A stretch of DNA of 64,000 nt, taken from NCBI GenBank assembly GCA_016296655.1, contig JAEDIW010000008.1, forward strand, positions 1 to 64,000, in the 5' to 3' direction. Both the position numbers and the translations under genes were made by a program. Position 1 is the first letter of the stretch. Every line of letters begins with the position of its first letter. This stretch comes from Treponema sp. GTDB taxonomy: Bacteria; Spirochaetota; Spirochaetia; Treponematales; Treponemataceae. Positions 9,009 to 18,702 of the stretch are shown in pieces. The notes below the pieces were generated by a model. The model had not been told where the DNA came from and ran no database searches. It saw nothing but the letters and a program-made list of their open reading frames with translations.

Positions 9009-10364
9009 ATGACAAAAAAAAGCGGTACTATTTCCTACAAATGCATAAGCTGCGGGTGCATTCAGCCTAAATGGCTTGGCCGGTGTCCTCAATGCGGAAA
9101 CTGGAATTCGCTGGAAGAATTTATAGAAGATCCGAATGTTAAAACTCCTGGAGGACATGGCAGTTCAACCGTGCAAAAAATAAAGCCTGTACCGCTTGCT
9201 TCTGTTGAAACGCAGGAATGTCCACGACTTTCCACAGGAATAAGTGAATTTGACCGTGTTTTAGGTGGTGGTGCAACAAAGCGTTCTGCAATTTTAATCG
9301 GTGGCGAACCAGGCATTGGAAAATCAACACTTCTTCTGCAAAGTGCTGCAAACTGTGCAGCCTCTGTAAACGGACGCATATTATATGTAAGCGGAGAAGA
9401 ATCTGCCGCACAAATAAAAGGCCGCGCTGACCGTTTGGGCTTAAATGTAAGAAACATAGAAATTCTGTGTTCAATGAGGCTTGAAGATGTTCTTTCAGCT
9501 CTTGATTCATTAAATCCTGTATTTGTTATAGTCGACTCCATCCAGACGGTTTATTCTGTAGAAGCAGGCCTTATTCCAGGAACAATAAATCAGCTGAAAT
9601 ATTGTGCAAATGAATTGATTTCCTGGGTAAAAGAAAGGGACAGCGTGCTTATAATGACGGCACACATTACGAAAGAGGGGGTTATTGCAGGTCCAAAATC
9701 TCTGGAGCACATGGTTGATACCGTAATTTCATTTGAGAGAACAAACAATGAAATGCGGTTTTTGCGGGCACAAAAAAACAGGTTCGGCTCTGTAGATGAA
9801 CTGGGGATTTTTGTAATGTCTGAAAAAGGGCTTGAAATTGCCGAAGACCCGGCTTCTATTTTCATCACACAACGAGATGGAAACCTGCCTGCAGGAATTG
9901 CAACTGCTGCAATTTTTGAAGGCAGCCGTGTCTTTCTGGTAGAAATTCAGGCTTTGACGGTACCTGCAAAAGCTTCAATTTCCAGGGTTTACAGTGATAA
10001 AATTGACTCTGCAAGAGTAAGCAGGGTTGCTGCAGTACTTGAAAAAAGGGCTGGTCTGAGATTTAGTGACCAGGATTTATATATAAATGTTGCCGGAGGA
10101 ATGAGAATTTCTGAAAGTGCGGTCGATGCAGCCCTTGCAGCAGCCTTGTATTCTGCAAGAACGGACATCGCCTTGCCGCAAAAAACAGTACTGTGCGGAG
10201 AGTTAAGCCTTGCAGGTGAAATCCGCCCGACAGGCAGACTCAGGCAACGCATAAAAGCTGCAAAAAATCTTGGATACACAAAAATTTATGCACCTGAAAA
10301 AGAGGAAAATGCCACAATCATAAAAAACATAAAGGAAATGCTGAACTGCCTGTTCGGAAAATAA
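9009..10364 (+). CDS. radA: DNA repair protein RadA
   Basis: RecA-like branch-migration ATPase in homologous recombination. 451 residues from the ATG at 9009 (AAGGGG six bases before). Domains in order: N-terminal C4 zinc finger (CISCGC...CPQCGNWN, residues about 11-35), RecA-like core with Walker A GGEPGIGKS (about residue 95), Walker B region VFVIVDSIQT, the RadA signature KNRFGSVDELGIF, and a C-terminal Lon-protease-like domain with AGGMRISE and LCGELSLAGEIRP. All key motifs are intact. Monocistronic by appearance. Confidence 0.97.
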   Translation: MTKKSGTISYKCISCGCIQPKWLGRCPQCGNWNSLEEFIEDPNVKTPGGHGSSTVQKIKPVPLASVETQECPRLSTGISEFDRVLGGGATKRSAILIGGEPGIGKSTLLLQSAANCAASVNGRILYVSGEESAAQIKGRADRLGLNVRNIEILCSMRLEDVLSALDSLNPVFVIVDSIQTVYSVEAGLIPGTINQLKYCANELISWVKERDSVLIMTAHITKEGVIAGPKSLEHMVDTVISFERTNNEMRFLRAQKNRFGSVDELGIFVMSEKGLEIAEDPASIFITQRDGNLPAGIATAAIFEGSRVFLVEIQALTVPAKASISRVYSDKIDSARVSRVAAVLEKRAGLRFSDQDLYINVAGGMRISESAVDAALAAALYSARTDIALPQKTVLCGELSLAGEIRPTGRLRQRIKAAKNLGYTKIYAPEKEENATIIKNIKEMLNCLFGK

Positions 10365-10394
10365 AGAAGCAGCTCAAAGCTTTGTTTCCTTTTG

Positions 10395-11588
10395 TCATTT
10401 AGCTTGAAAAAATCCGCTCAAACTGAAAAATGAGGCACCTGCAACAAAAGTTCCAACAGAACTTCCTACAGTTGAAAGTAAAAAAACCAGTAAAGTTCGC
10501 AAAATCCTGTTTTTGTAAATAGTTTTTATGCTCAGCATGTCTTCCTGAAGAGTTTCCATATCAGAAACTTTTGGTTTACATACCATTGCCTGAACAACAC
10601 CTGTAACCATGCCAGCCCCAACAAACGGACAAAGAGATGTCAATGGAGCAGCAATAAAAGCCGTAAGTATCGTAAAAATATGGCCGCCAGCAAAAAGAGT
10701 TCCCAGTGCAGATAAAAGACCATTCCATAAAATCCACGAACCAAGCATGGCCCTGCCAGTTTTTACTCCGCCAAAATAAAATCCTGCTGCAAGCATGGCA
10801 ATAATAAACAGAGGAATCAGCCATACTGCAATTTTCATAGATTTTCCGCCGGCTGAAACTTTTTCTATATCAGAAACATCGGTAGATTCTTTACCAGAAG
10901 CAAACAATTCAAGATGCTTTTGAACTCCAGCAAGATGGCCTGCACCAAGAACAGCAAGGATTCTCTTTCCCTGACACCTGTACAACTTTGCGGCCAGATA
11001 GCGATCCCGTTCGTCAATCAAAACTTCCTTTATGGCCGGCATATACTGAGAAAGCTCTCCCATCATGGAATCCATTTCGCTGGTTTTCTTCAAGTTTTCA
11101 ATCTGCTCAGAAGAAACATCTTCTGTCGAAAAGCTGTTTACAAGCAAAGTAGCAAGCAGTTTACATTTTCCGAATAATGAATTTTTATTCCATGCCCTGC
11201 GTAATGTAACCTGTACAGGACGGTCTATCATTGCAACGGGAATGTTCATCATTTTTGCACGATTTATAGCGGCTTTCATTTCATCACCAGGATGAACACC
11301 TACATTTTTGCCAAGCCTGCGCTGAAAAGACGAAAGAACAAGGTTTGCAAGCAGCAAAAAACCTTCATTTGATTTCAAAACTTTTACAATATCAAGGTTG
11401 CTCCATGCAGAAGGATTTGTTATGGCTTCGTATCGTTTTTCGTCCAATTCCACTGCCACACAATCAGGCTGCTGCTCTGAAATATAAGTTGAAACATCTT
11501 CTATACTTTCTGCAGAAATATGAGCCGTTCCAATCAATGTAAATTCCCTGTCGTCCAAAAAAAGGGTCTTTTCTGTCCTACTGTCCAT
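10395..11588 (-). CDS. TraB/PrgY-family membrane protein
   Basis: 397 residues. The N-terminal soluble half (about 1-235) matches the TraB/PrgY (TIKI-related) family: FTLIGTAHISAESIEDV near the start with the conserved GTAH, VAVELDEKRYEAI, and AVLGAGHLAGVQKHLE. The C-terminal half has several transmembrane segments (from MKIAVWLIPLFIIAM, about residue 250, onward). Members have been linked to degradation or shielding of signal peptides in enterococci and may be metal-dependent proteases; the substrate here is unknown. Good Shine-Dalgarno (GGAG). Its start overlaps the end of the upstream TPR gene by 11 bases, so the two are probably co-translated. Confidence 0.85.
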   Translation of the reverse strand: MDSRTEKTLFLDDREFTLIGTAHISAESIEDVSTYISEQQPDCVAVELDEKRYEAITNPSAWSNLDIVKVLKSNEGFLLLANLVLSSFQRRLGKNVGVHPGDEMKAAINRAKMMNIPVAMIDRPVQVTLRRAWNKNSLFGKCKLLATLLVNSFSTEDVSSEQIENLKKTSEMDSMMGELSQYMPAIKEVLIDERDRYLAAKLYRCQGKRILAVLGAGHLAGVQKHLELFASGKESTDVSDIEKVSAGGKSMKIAVWLIPLFIIAMLAAGFYFGGVKTGRAMLGSWILWNGLLSALGTLFAGGHIFTILTAFIAAPLTSLCPFVGAGMVTGVVQAMVCKPKVSDMETLQEDMLSIKTIYKNRILRTLLVFLLSTVGSSVGTFVAGASFFSLSGFFQAK

Positions 11589-12972
11589 CTTTTACACTCC
11601 ATTCGGCAAGTCGATATTCAAAAAATATTGGCGCACCTGTAAGAACCTGCTCGTACAATTCCTGTGCACGTTCCTGAAAATTATTTATTTCGTAAAACAA
11701 GCCCATGTAGTATGTAAGCTTTTTACGTTTAGTACTGCTCTGTTCTTTTGACAGTTTCAGCATTGTCAGATTTTCAGCATTCCGGCCTCCACCATCATGG
11801 TAAATGCGGATGACGCTGTACTCCAGACTTTCTCGGTCAAATTTTTTCAATGCACCTGCAAGGAATGTTTTTGCCTGCTGCTGTTTGCCATCTTTTATAA
11901 GTCCTGCGGCTACCATAAGCATGTAGGAATAATTATCAGGGTTCATTTCCAAAGCTTTCATGAATGCATTGCAGGAACCAGCGTAATCCTGTTCATGCCA
12001 TGCCAACATTCCAAGTGATTCAAATGCATAATAATATTTGGGATTGAGTTGTATCACTTTTTTGTAATCTTCATAAGCTTTGTCAAACAGGTTCATTTCA
12101 TCATAAAGGCTTGCCCGATATGCATAAGTCAGAAAAAAGTCAGGCACAATGGAAATAGCCTTTGTCCATGCCTCTTCAGCTCCTTTATAATCCATAAGCT
12201 GATGGCTGTACGAACCTATGTCAATGTAAATGTCATAATTTTCAGGGTCGCTTTTCAGTGCCTTGCGGGCATATTCAAGTGCCGAACGGTTTTTGTTTTC
12301 TTCTGCAAGAATTTTTCCCATATACAGATTTGCCTGCGAATTATATTCGTCTTTTGCAAGAATAGTTGAAAAATTTTTCTTTGCCTGATCGAATTTTCCC
12401 TGATAGTAATTACACTTTCCAAGACCTATAAGACTGTCAGGATTAGCTGGATTTGCCTGATATGCCGTTAAAAAATATTCCGTAGCCTTGTCATATTTGT
12501 TTTTTCGAAGAAAATCTTCTGCGTATTCAATATTCGCAAGATCCTTGCCATTTTTGCTTTGTGCAAGCTGGGCAAGAACTTCGGCATATTTTGCACGATT
12601 TTTTGAAAGTTTTGCAGTTAAAAGAGAAAGTTCGGCAGTTTCACGAGCATCGGGCGCAACTGATTTTAGTTTTTCAACTAAATCCGATGCTTCTGCAATT
12701 TTACCAGCAGAAAGCAGAACGGAAGCCTGCAGCACAAGCATGTCAGGACTGTTTTTCAGAGATTCAGGCATGGTTTCAAAAAGAGCAAGTGTTTCTTCTT
12801 TTGAGCCGGAATTCAAGGAATTTTTCACCTTTTCTGCAAAAACAACCCCTTCTGTTTTATTTTTCACCGCAGAAGAAACATCCGCAGCATTTACAGAAAA
12901 AATGCAGGTTACATTCAGAAAAACCGAAATAATGATTATTTTCCCAAGTTCATTTTTAAATTGTAATTTCAT
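11578..12972 (-). CDS. Exported TPR-repeat protein
   Basis: 464 residues with a signal peptide (MKLQFKNELGKIIIISVFLN...VNAADVSS, cleavage probably after residue 29). Much of the rest is tetratricopeptide repeats: for example ATEYFLTAYQANPANPDSLIGLGKCNYYQG and further 34-residue units to about residue 400. A periplasmic or outer-surface scaffold is likely. It is divergent to the unknown gene at 13012 (39 bases between starts) and overlaps the TraB-like gene. Shine-Dalgarno GAGGAAA upstream of ATG 12972. No enzymatic domain seen. Confidence 0.85.
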   Translation of the reverse strand: MKLQFKNELGKIIIISVFLNVTCIFSVNAADVSSAVKNKTEGVVFAEKVKNSLNSGSKEETLALFETMPESLKNSPDMLVLQASVLLSAGKIAEASDLVEKLKSVAPDARETAELSLLTAKLSKNRAKYAEVLAQLAQSKNGKDLANIEYAEDFLRKNKYDKATEYFLTAYQANPANPDSLIGLGKCNYYQGKFDQAKKNFSTILAKDEYNSQANLYMGKILAEENKNRSALEYARKALKSDPENYDIYIDIGSYSHQLMDYKGAEEAWTKAISIVPDFFLTYAYRASLYDEMNLFDKAYEDYKKVIQLNPKYYYAFESLGMLAWHEQDYAGSCNAFMKALEMNPDNYSYMLMVAAGLIKDGKQQQAKTFLAGALKKFDRESLEYSVIRIYHDGGGRNAENLTMLKLSKEQSSTKRKKLTYYMGLFYEINNFQERAQELYEQVLTGAPIFFEYRLAEWSVKDGQ

Positions 12973-13011
12973 CAGTTGAATTTCCTCGTACCTTTAAGTA
13001 AACTAAGAATA

Positions 13012-14793
13012 ATGTACTCAAATCCTATAAAAAAATTATTTGGACTATTTTTATTGTATGCCGTAGTCATTATCGGCATTTTTGTTATTCAATTTAAGTC
13101 AGAATCAATTTTCTCAGAAACAATCGGTTCTTTCCGTTTTAGATTGACAAAAACAGAAAACAATCAGAAAACCATATTAAAGAACAGCTTTCAGGCTGAA
13201 TTTAACGGAATTCTGTTCTACTTTGACGATAGCAATCCTGTTACAATTGTAAAAATTCCAACGAATACAGTCCATGACATTACACTAATTTCATGGAGCA
13301 AAGCAAGTGCCTTGTCTTCCACATTTAATTTTACGGAAGATGTTTCACTTACTTTTACAGTTTCTGACTCATCTCCAGAAGCAGACCTGTCAATACAGGC
13401 AAAGCTTCCAAAGGATGTTGACTCTGTTTCCATAAATTTTAAACCAAGAAAGGGATTTCAGGTTACTGACAAAAAGAAATCAAATGCCGTGCTTGAATCA
13501 ACCGAAAGCAAATATTTGCTGACAGGCTCTGACACTGCAAATGAAAAAGTTACGATTTCAAGAAGCACTTCAATATCATATTCTGCTGTAAAAGAAACAA
13601 CAGGTTTTTCATTTGATGCAGCAGCTTCATACGCACTTGCTTCTTCTGAAATTTATGCTCAAAACATTAAGGCTCTTGAAACAAACATCCTGAATCTTTT
13701 CCGTGAAGCAGTAAAAAACAATACAACTATTACAGAACAGAGCGTAGTTGCTTATGTTGCCGTCATGGCAAAAAACGGACAATATAACAATGCTTTGGAC
13801 AGTGTTCCTGATAGTTTTAAAAAGAATCAGAAAAGAACATATCTTTCAGCACCGTATTTTAACAATCTTTCAAAAACGTACACAACGCTTGAAATGCATA
13901 ATGAAAGTATGCTCATGCTGGCAAAACAGGCTGTGGAACAAAATAACTGTAGCATTTTTGCAGTTTCTGGAATTTCAGATTTTCTTCGACTGAACGAAGA
14001 TGAGGAAACAGCTGAAAAACTTCTGAACATTCTTTCAAACACAGAAATTCCAGAACTTTCCGTACAACAGGCATCTGGAATTTTGAATGTTTATACAAGC
14101 CTTTTGGATTCTGGCAGAGAAGTAAAAATTAACAGAGCACTTATTGATGCCTGCCTTGGAATCATAGAAAATTCCTGTTCCATAAGGGATGACGGTCAAA
14201 AAGTTGTTCTTGCCAGTTCTAATGAAGGGCAGCCCAAACCTGTTCAGGCCATTGAAACCGGCATTGCATTAGTTCGCTATGCTAAAAAAATCAATGCCCA
14301 GAATCTGGAAAAGGCAGGATACTTTATCGTAAATTCGTATTTTTCAGATATAAGTTCTAATGATTTGTACAGTTTTTCAGAAATATATCCTTTGCTGATA
14401 AAAAACAACACTTACTACCCGCATTTTGAAATAATTGGAAAATTTCATGGAAAGTCTGTATGGGCATGGACCTGTGCATCAAAACTCAGCTGTACAGAAA
14501 ATTCTTCTGGCAATCTGGATGTCAATATAGAATTTCCAAAGGCTCTTACACATTACATCATAATCGGTGGAATTCCTGCTTTCAACAAAATCAACATATA
14601 CGGAATTCCATTCCGCACAGATGCCAGATTTGAAACCTACAATTCTTCTGGCTACGTGCATTTGAAAAATTCTCAAACGCTTCTGCTTAAATCACGACAC
14701 CGCAGCGAAACTGAAAAAATTCAGCTTTTCTATAATGAAGAAAATAAATCCGCTGCTGATGCCAGCGCAGAAGATAAAACTCAGTCAGAATAA
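13012..14793 (+). CDS. Hypothetical membrane-anchored protein
   Basis: 593 residues; not recognised. One transmembrane helix near the N-terminus (about residues 8-27, KLFGLFLLYAVVIIGIFVIQ) and a large Ser/Thr/Asn-rich, probably extracytoplasmic domain. The C-terminal tail is charged. I chose the ATG at 13012. It has no Shine-Dalgarno but has TAAACT (12999-13004) and TTGAAT (12976-12981, 17-base spacing), which would start the mRNA at or next to the ATG (leaderless). A TTG start at 12976 is possible but coincides with the -35. It is divergent from the TPR gene, and its 3' end overlaps the convergent fusion gene by 13 bases. Confidence 0.7.
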   Translation: MYSNPIKKLFGLFLLYAVVIIGIFVIQFKSESIFSETIGSFRFRLTKTENNQKTILKNSFQAEFNGILFYFDDSNPVTIVKIPTNTVHDITLISWSKASALSSTFNFTEDVSLTFTVSDSSPEADLSIQAKLPKDVDSVSINFKPRKGFQVTDKKKSNAVLESTESKYLLTGSDTANEKVTISRSTSISYSAVKETTGFSFDAAASYALASSEIYAQNIKALETNILNLFREAVKNNTTITEQSVVAYVAVMAKNGQYNNALDSVPDSFKKNQKRTYLSAPYFNNLSKTYTTLEMHNESMLMLAKQAVEQNNCSIFAVSGISDFLRLNEDEETAEKLLNILSNTEIPELSVQQASGILNVYTSLLDSGREVKINRALIDACLGIIENSCSIRDDGQKVVLASSNEGQPKPVQAIETGIALVRYAKKINAQNLEKAGYFIVNSYFSDISSNDLYSFSEIYPLLIKNNTYYPHFEIIGKFHGKSVWAWTCASKLSCTENSSGNLDVNIEFPKALTHYIIIGGIPAFNKINIYGIPFRTDARFETYNSSGYVHLKNSQTLLLKSRHRSETEKIQLFYNEENKSAADASAEDKTQSE

Positions 14794-17171
14794 AAACTTT
14801 TTTCAGAATCTGCATTGTCGCTGTATAAAGTTGCATAACATTCCATAAGCTGATCAAGTTCTGAATTACTGTCAGCTACAAGAGAACAAGCAAAATACAG
14901 GGCAACTGCCGACTCTGTTGAAAGGCAGCCCATAGGAACAGCTCCCTCACGCCAAGCCCGCTTTCCTGTAACATACTGAGAAAAATTCAGCATAGATTCC
15001 TGCTGAGACGTACAATAAAAATGAACGCCTCGCTGCCGCCCCCGAACAAGCATGGATTTCAGCGAATAATCACTGGAGCGCATGTTCAAAGTTCCATTCT
15101 CATACAGTTCAAGGAAAACCGTATGCACAGAATCTGCTATCAATTTTTGATAAATATCGCTCCTGAAGCCAGGATAAATCCTGCATAAAACCATTTTACC
15201 TGCAGCTTCCTGCATAATTCCTGCCATAACTTTATTGTCAGGATTCTGAATGCCGGCAAATTGTTGTGCAACAGGTCCGCTGCCTGTAAACATAAGCCTT
15301 GAAGTAGAAAGATTTTTAAATCCAGTGCTGTCAGGGCGTTCAAAACGCAGGTTAAGCGGAGACAAAACCTGACCATTGTAAGCAACAAAAACACCTTCTT
15401 TCTTATCTCTGGCAAGCCGTACAGCAAAGGACAGATTATTTTTTGCTTCATCCGACTCAGAAAACAAAGACGAAGAAGATGTCAAAACAACAGGAACTCC
15501 GGCATCCGAAAAAAGCCAGAATAAAAATGCAGCCGTATAAGCAAGTGTGTCCGTTCCATGAGCAATAACAATGCCGTTTGCAAGTCCGCCTTCAATTCTT
15601 TCAGAAATTGTATGAACAAGTTCAGCCCAGTCTGCAGGCTCAAGCTCCTCACTTAAAAGCTGGCTGACCGGCAGAACCTGCACAGGAATATCAGGATCTG
15701 TTTCCTGCAACATTTGTTTTAATACCCTAGGGTCACCAGAACTTATAGAGCCATCTTCATGGCGCACAGCCGTCATTGCTCCACCCATGTTCAGAACATA
15801 AATTACACTTATTTTCAGTTCATTTTTTATAAGCTGCTTTACTTTCTGCGGAGTTGCCATGCCGGAAGTCTTGCGCATTACAAGCCCGGTTAAAAACTCA
15901 ATCGGAGCCATTTCGCCACGCTTTAGCCTTGTGCACATTCCAGGATTGTCAGATAGAACCTTTTTTACATAAGGCAGAATTTCATTTTCATCAGACAGCT
16001 GATTAAGCGACTTTTTTTTCAGCAATACAGAAGGATTTTCTCCAGTTTCAGCAACCGCCTGCATAAGCTGTTTGGCAATTCCACTGTGAATTTTATTTTC
16101 TGCAAAAAGCTTCATTATTTCTGCAAACTTTTCTGCAGTCAGCTTTGTTTCCATAAGGCTTATATTTTTTGTTTTCAAAAGCTTTATCAGTTCTGAAGCC
16201 ATCCAATGAGCTGCATACAAAGGATTTGCACCTGCTGCAACAGCCTGTTCAAAATAGTCCGCCCTGCTCTTTTCATCGCATAAAAATTCAGAACGAAGCC
16301 TTGAAATCCCGTACTGAGAGCGAAAACGTTCCCTTCGCTGCTTAGGCAGTTCAGTTTGAAGCAAATCAACTTCTGAAGCAAACATTTTCTGGAGCTTTAT
16401 TTTTTGCTCAGGGACAATCTGTTCAAAACGGCGGATATCAGAATTCCGTCTGGTATGAAATGTTTCCGTTCTAGAAAATTTTTCATTCCAAAGCCGGCTT
16501 TCACTTTCAATCATTCCGCCGGATGCAAGAATTTCTTCCTGTCTGGACAATTCAAAATTTATAGCTTTTCTTACAAAATTCGCAGAATTCAGATTCCTAA
16601 GCTTTACATAATAGTCAGGCAGTTCAGGATATTTTGAAAGAGAGACAAAGGCATTGCTTCTTATGGAACATTCTTGAGCTTCCTTGTTTTCAAGATTTAA
16701 ATATTGAACCAACCTGTGCAGCTCATTCAAAAAAAGTTCCGCTTCTTCTCCTAACTCAAAGGCAGGGCTTGTTTTTAAACGGATGCTTGGACAGCCAGCC
16801 CATGTAAAATTCATTCTGGCAACATTGTCTGCATGCGTCAAATGACCGGCATCTTCTTCAATACGGATTTCTTCTATATGTATAGTTTTTGGACGGCTAT
16901 GGAAAGTAATGTCTAAAGTTCCTCCTTCCGCAGCCAAAAGAGAATAGCCTGTTATTTTCTTATTTTCTGAAGTTTCAGGCAAATTTCCAGTAAGACGCTC
17001 AACACTGGAATTTTTTATTACAGAGCATCCAAGAGCTTTTGAAAGCATAAACACCTTATGCAGAACAGATTTGTCAACATTTACGGTACCCGTCTGTTCA
17101 TCAATAATAAAAACAGACTCCACTGGCGCAAGAAGGATTCTTATTTCAAGATATGCAAAAGATTGATACAT
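14781..17171 (-). CDS. GatB-like / L-asparaginase fusion protein, probably catalytically altered
   Basis: 796 residues joining two families. Residues about 1-270 match the GatB cradle of tRNA-dependent amidotransferase (IHIEEIRIEEDAGHLTH, KLRNLNSANFVRKAI, EILASGGMIESE). About 290-440 match the GatB tail (YqeY-like). About 450-790 match L-asparaginase I/GatD (IVIAHGTDTLAYTA). This is a single-chain version of the archaeal GatD plus GatE pairing. By eye several catalytic residues are changed: asparaginase GGTI is GGAM (nucleophile Thr to Ala) and the active-site Lys position reads Arg; in the GatB half the metal-ligand His of GLEVH is Arg, the Glu of EIKNLNS is Lys, and the Cys-rich segment is missing. 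Thr-Asp of HGTDT remain. Function is unclear: a pseudoenzyme, or an amidotransferase of altered chemistry. Start ATG 17171 with TGGAG. Confidence 0.85.
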   Translation of the reverse strand: MYQSFAYLEIRILLAPVESVFIIDEQTGTVNVDKSVLHKVFMLSKALGCSVIKNSSVERLTGNLPETSENKKITGYSLLAAEGGTLDITFHSRPKTIHIEEIRIEEDAGHLTHADNVARMNFTWAGCPSIRLKTSPAFELGEEAELFLNELHRLVQYLNLENKEAQECSIRSNAFVSLSKYPELPDYYVKLRNLNSANFVRKAINFELSRQEEILASGGMIESESRLWNEKFSRTETFHTRRNSDIRRFEQIVPEQKIKLQKMFASEVDLLQTELPKQRRERFRSQYGISRLRSEFLCDEKSRADYFEQAVAAGANPLYAAHWMASELIKLLKTKNISLMETKLTAEKFAEIMKLFAENKIHSGIAKQLMQAVAETGENPSVLLKKKSLNQLSDENEILPYVKKVLSDNPGMCTRLKRGEMAPIEFLTGLVMRKTSGMATPQKVKQLIKNELKISVIYVLNMGGAMTAVRHEDGSISSGDPRVLKQMLQETDPDIPVQVLPVSQLLSEELEPADWAELVHTISERIEGGLANGIVIAHGTDTLAYTAAFLFWLFSDAGVPVVLTSSSSLFSESDEAKNNLSFAVRLARDKKEGVFVAYNGQVLSPLNLRFERPDSTGFKNLSTSRLMFTGSGPVAQQFAGIQNPDNKVMAGIMQEAAGKMVLCRIYPGFRSDIYQKLIADSVHTVFLELYENGTLNMRSSDYSLKSMLVRGRQRGVHFYCTSQQESMLNFSQYVTGKRAWREGAVPMGCLSTESAVALYFACSLVADSNSELDQLMECYATLYSDNADSEKSFYSD

Positions 17172-17254
17172 AAAATCTCCATAAAATATAAAAAATTATA
17201 TCGTTTTTCTTTTTTTTGTGATATACTACAATACACATTTATCGAGGAGCTTCT

Positions 17255-18685
17255 GTGAACAAAAAAGATTTCCCAAAAATCCATTTTTACGATCAGGATT
17301 TTGTAGACATTTATGATAAATCATGGTCCTGGATTTCAAATTATTGGATTAACCCTGCAACTGGAGAACAGTCTTCTGATGGGTATTTTATTTATCCGCA
17401 AGGAGATTCTCTTGTACTTGAACAATTTGAGACGATTTTCTCATCCTTCTTTTTGGTTTATTCGAACAGGAATTTTCCTGCAAACCAGAATATCGACTAT
17501 TTTTATGCACGCCAGGAAGAAAATGGAGCAATCCGCTGGAAATATGATGCAAAGACAAATCAGCCGATTCTAGATGCTTCAAATCCTGAAGGCATAGGGA
17601 TGCCTTTATTTGCATGGGCAGAGTTCAATTTGTACCATAAATCTGCAAACAAGAAGCGTATCCGTGAAATAATGCCTGTCCTGCAAAAATATATGGACTG
17701 GATTATCCGTACATTTAAAAAGGAAAATGGTCTTTTTTCTGTACCAGCAGTTGCAGGCGGTATGTTTAATGCACCACGTAAAGATGCCTATTATCCTGTA
17801 GATTTTAATGCTGCCATGGCAATAAATGCTGCATATATGTCTGCATTAGGAGACATTCTCAACGACAAAGAGTTAAGCTTTCAGTACAAGCGCATGTATT
17901 TTTCTCTCAAAACTAGAGTAAATTCTATGATGTGGGACAATGCAACCGGCTTTTACCACGATTTGACGCAGGACGAACAACGAATTCCTCAAAAGACAAT
18001 TGCAGGATTCTGGCCTCTTCTAGCTGAAATGCCAAATGCAGACAAAGCAAATGCCTTGATTGATCATTTAAGCAATCCGACCACATTCGGAACAGATCAC
18101 CCGTTCCCAACTCTTTCTGCAGACAGCCCTGACTTCAAGGAAAACGGGGAAGGTTTCTGCGGAAGTGTTTTCCCACCTTTCAACTTCATGATTATCAAAG
18201 GGCTTGAAAAATATCAGCGCTATGACATTGCCAGGGAATGTGCAATTCGCCATCTCTACTATATCCTTGAAGCACTGTTTCCAAATGACGAAAAGCAAAA
18301 AGGCGATGTTTACGAAGCCTACCTTCCCTGTAGAGAAGGCAAAGCAATCTTGACAGGTAATGAAGAATTTCCAAAGCCTCATTACATGCACTACATAGGC
18401 TTGTCAACAATTGCATTGATGATAGAAAACATCATAGGGCTTTCAATAAGTTTGCCACGAAAAACAGTTGACTGGATTATTCCAAACCTTGAAATTATGG
18501 GTATTGAAAAACTTTCCCTCAAGAGGAATCTCATTACAATTCTCAGCAACAAAAGTCCTAGAGGCTGGGAAATTCAGATGGAAAGCGAAAAATTGTATTA
18601 CTTTACAATCAATATTCTTGACCAAAAAAAGAAAACGCTGCCTATTCCATCTGGAAAATGTTCAATGCTCATAGACAAGCTTTAA
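17255..18685 (+). CDS. GH63/GH37-like glycoside hydrolase (alpha-glucosidase or trehalase clan)
   Basis: 476 residues, start GTG 17255 with GAGGAG Shine-Dalgarno. The sequence follows the (alpha/alpha)6 barrel pattern of clan GH-G: EEN GAIRWKYD near residue 90, GMPLFAWAEFNLYH, DWIIRTFKKENGLFSVP, FNAAMAINAAYMS, GFYHDL, FWPLLAEMPNADKANALIDHLSNP, and GEGFCGSVFPPFNFMIIKGLEKY. No signal peptide, so probably cytoplasmic. The substrate cannot be fixed; mannosylglycerate, trehalose or glucosyl oligosaccharides are options. The following exopolyphosphatase gene starts 17 bases after its stop, so they may be co-transcribed. Confidence 0.7.
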   Translation: MNKKDFPKIHFYDQDFVDIYDKSWSWISNYWINPATGEQSSDGYFIYPQGDSLVLEQFETIFSSFFLVYSNRNFPANQNIDYFYARQEENGAIRWKYDAKTNQPILDASNPEGIGMPLFAWAEFNLYHKSANKKRIREIMPVLQKYMDWIIRTFKKENGLFSVPAVAGGMFNAPRKDAYYPVDFNAAMAINAAYMSALGDILNDKELSFQYKRMYFSLKTRVNSMMWDNATGFYHDLTQDEQRIPQKTIAGFWPLLAEMPNADKANALIDHLSNPTTFGTDHPFPTLSADSPDFKENGEGFCGSVFPPFNFMIIKGLEKYQRYDIARECAIRHLYYILEALFPNDEKQKGDVYEAYLPCREGKAILTGNEEFPKPHYMHYIGLSTIALMIENIIGLSISLPRKTVDWIIPNLEIMGIEKLSLKRNLITILSNKSPRGWEIQMESEKLYYFTINILDQKKKTLPIPSGKCSMLIDKL

Positions 18686-18702
18686 TTTTTAGGAGCAAAA
18701 CC

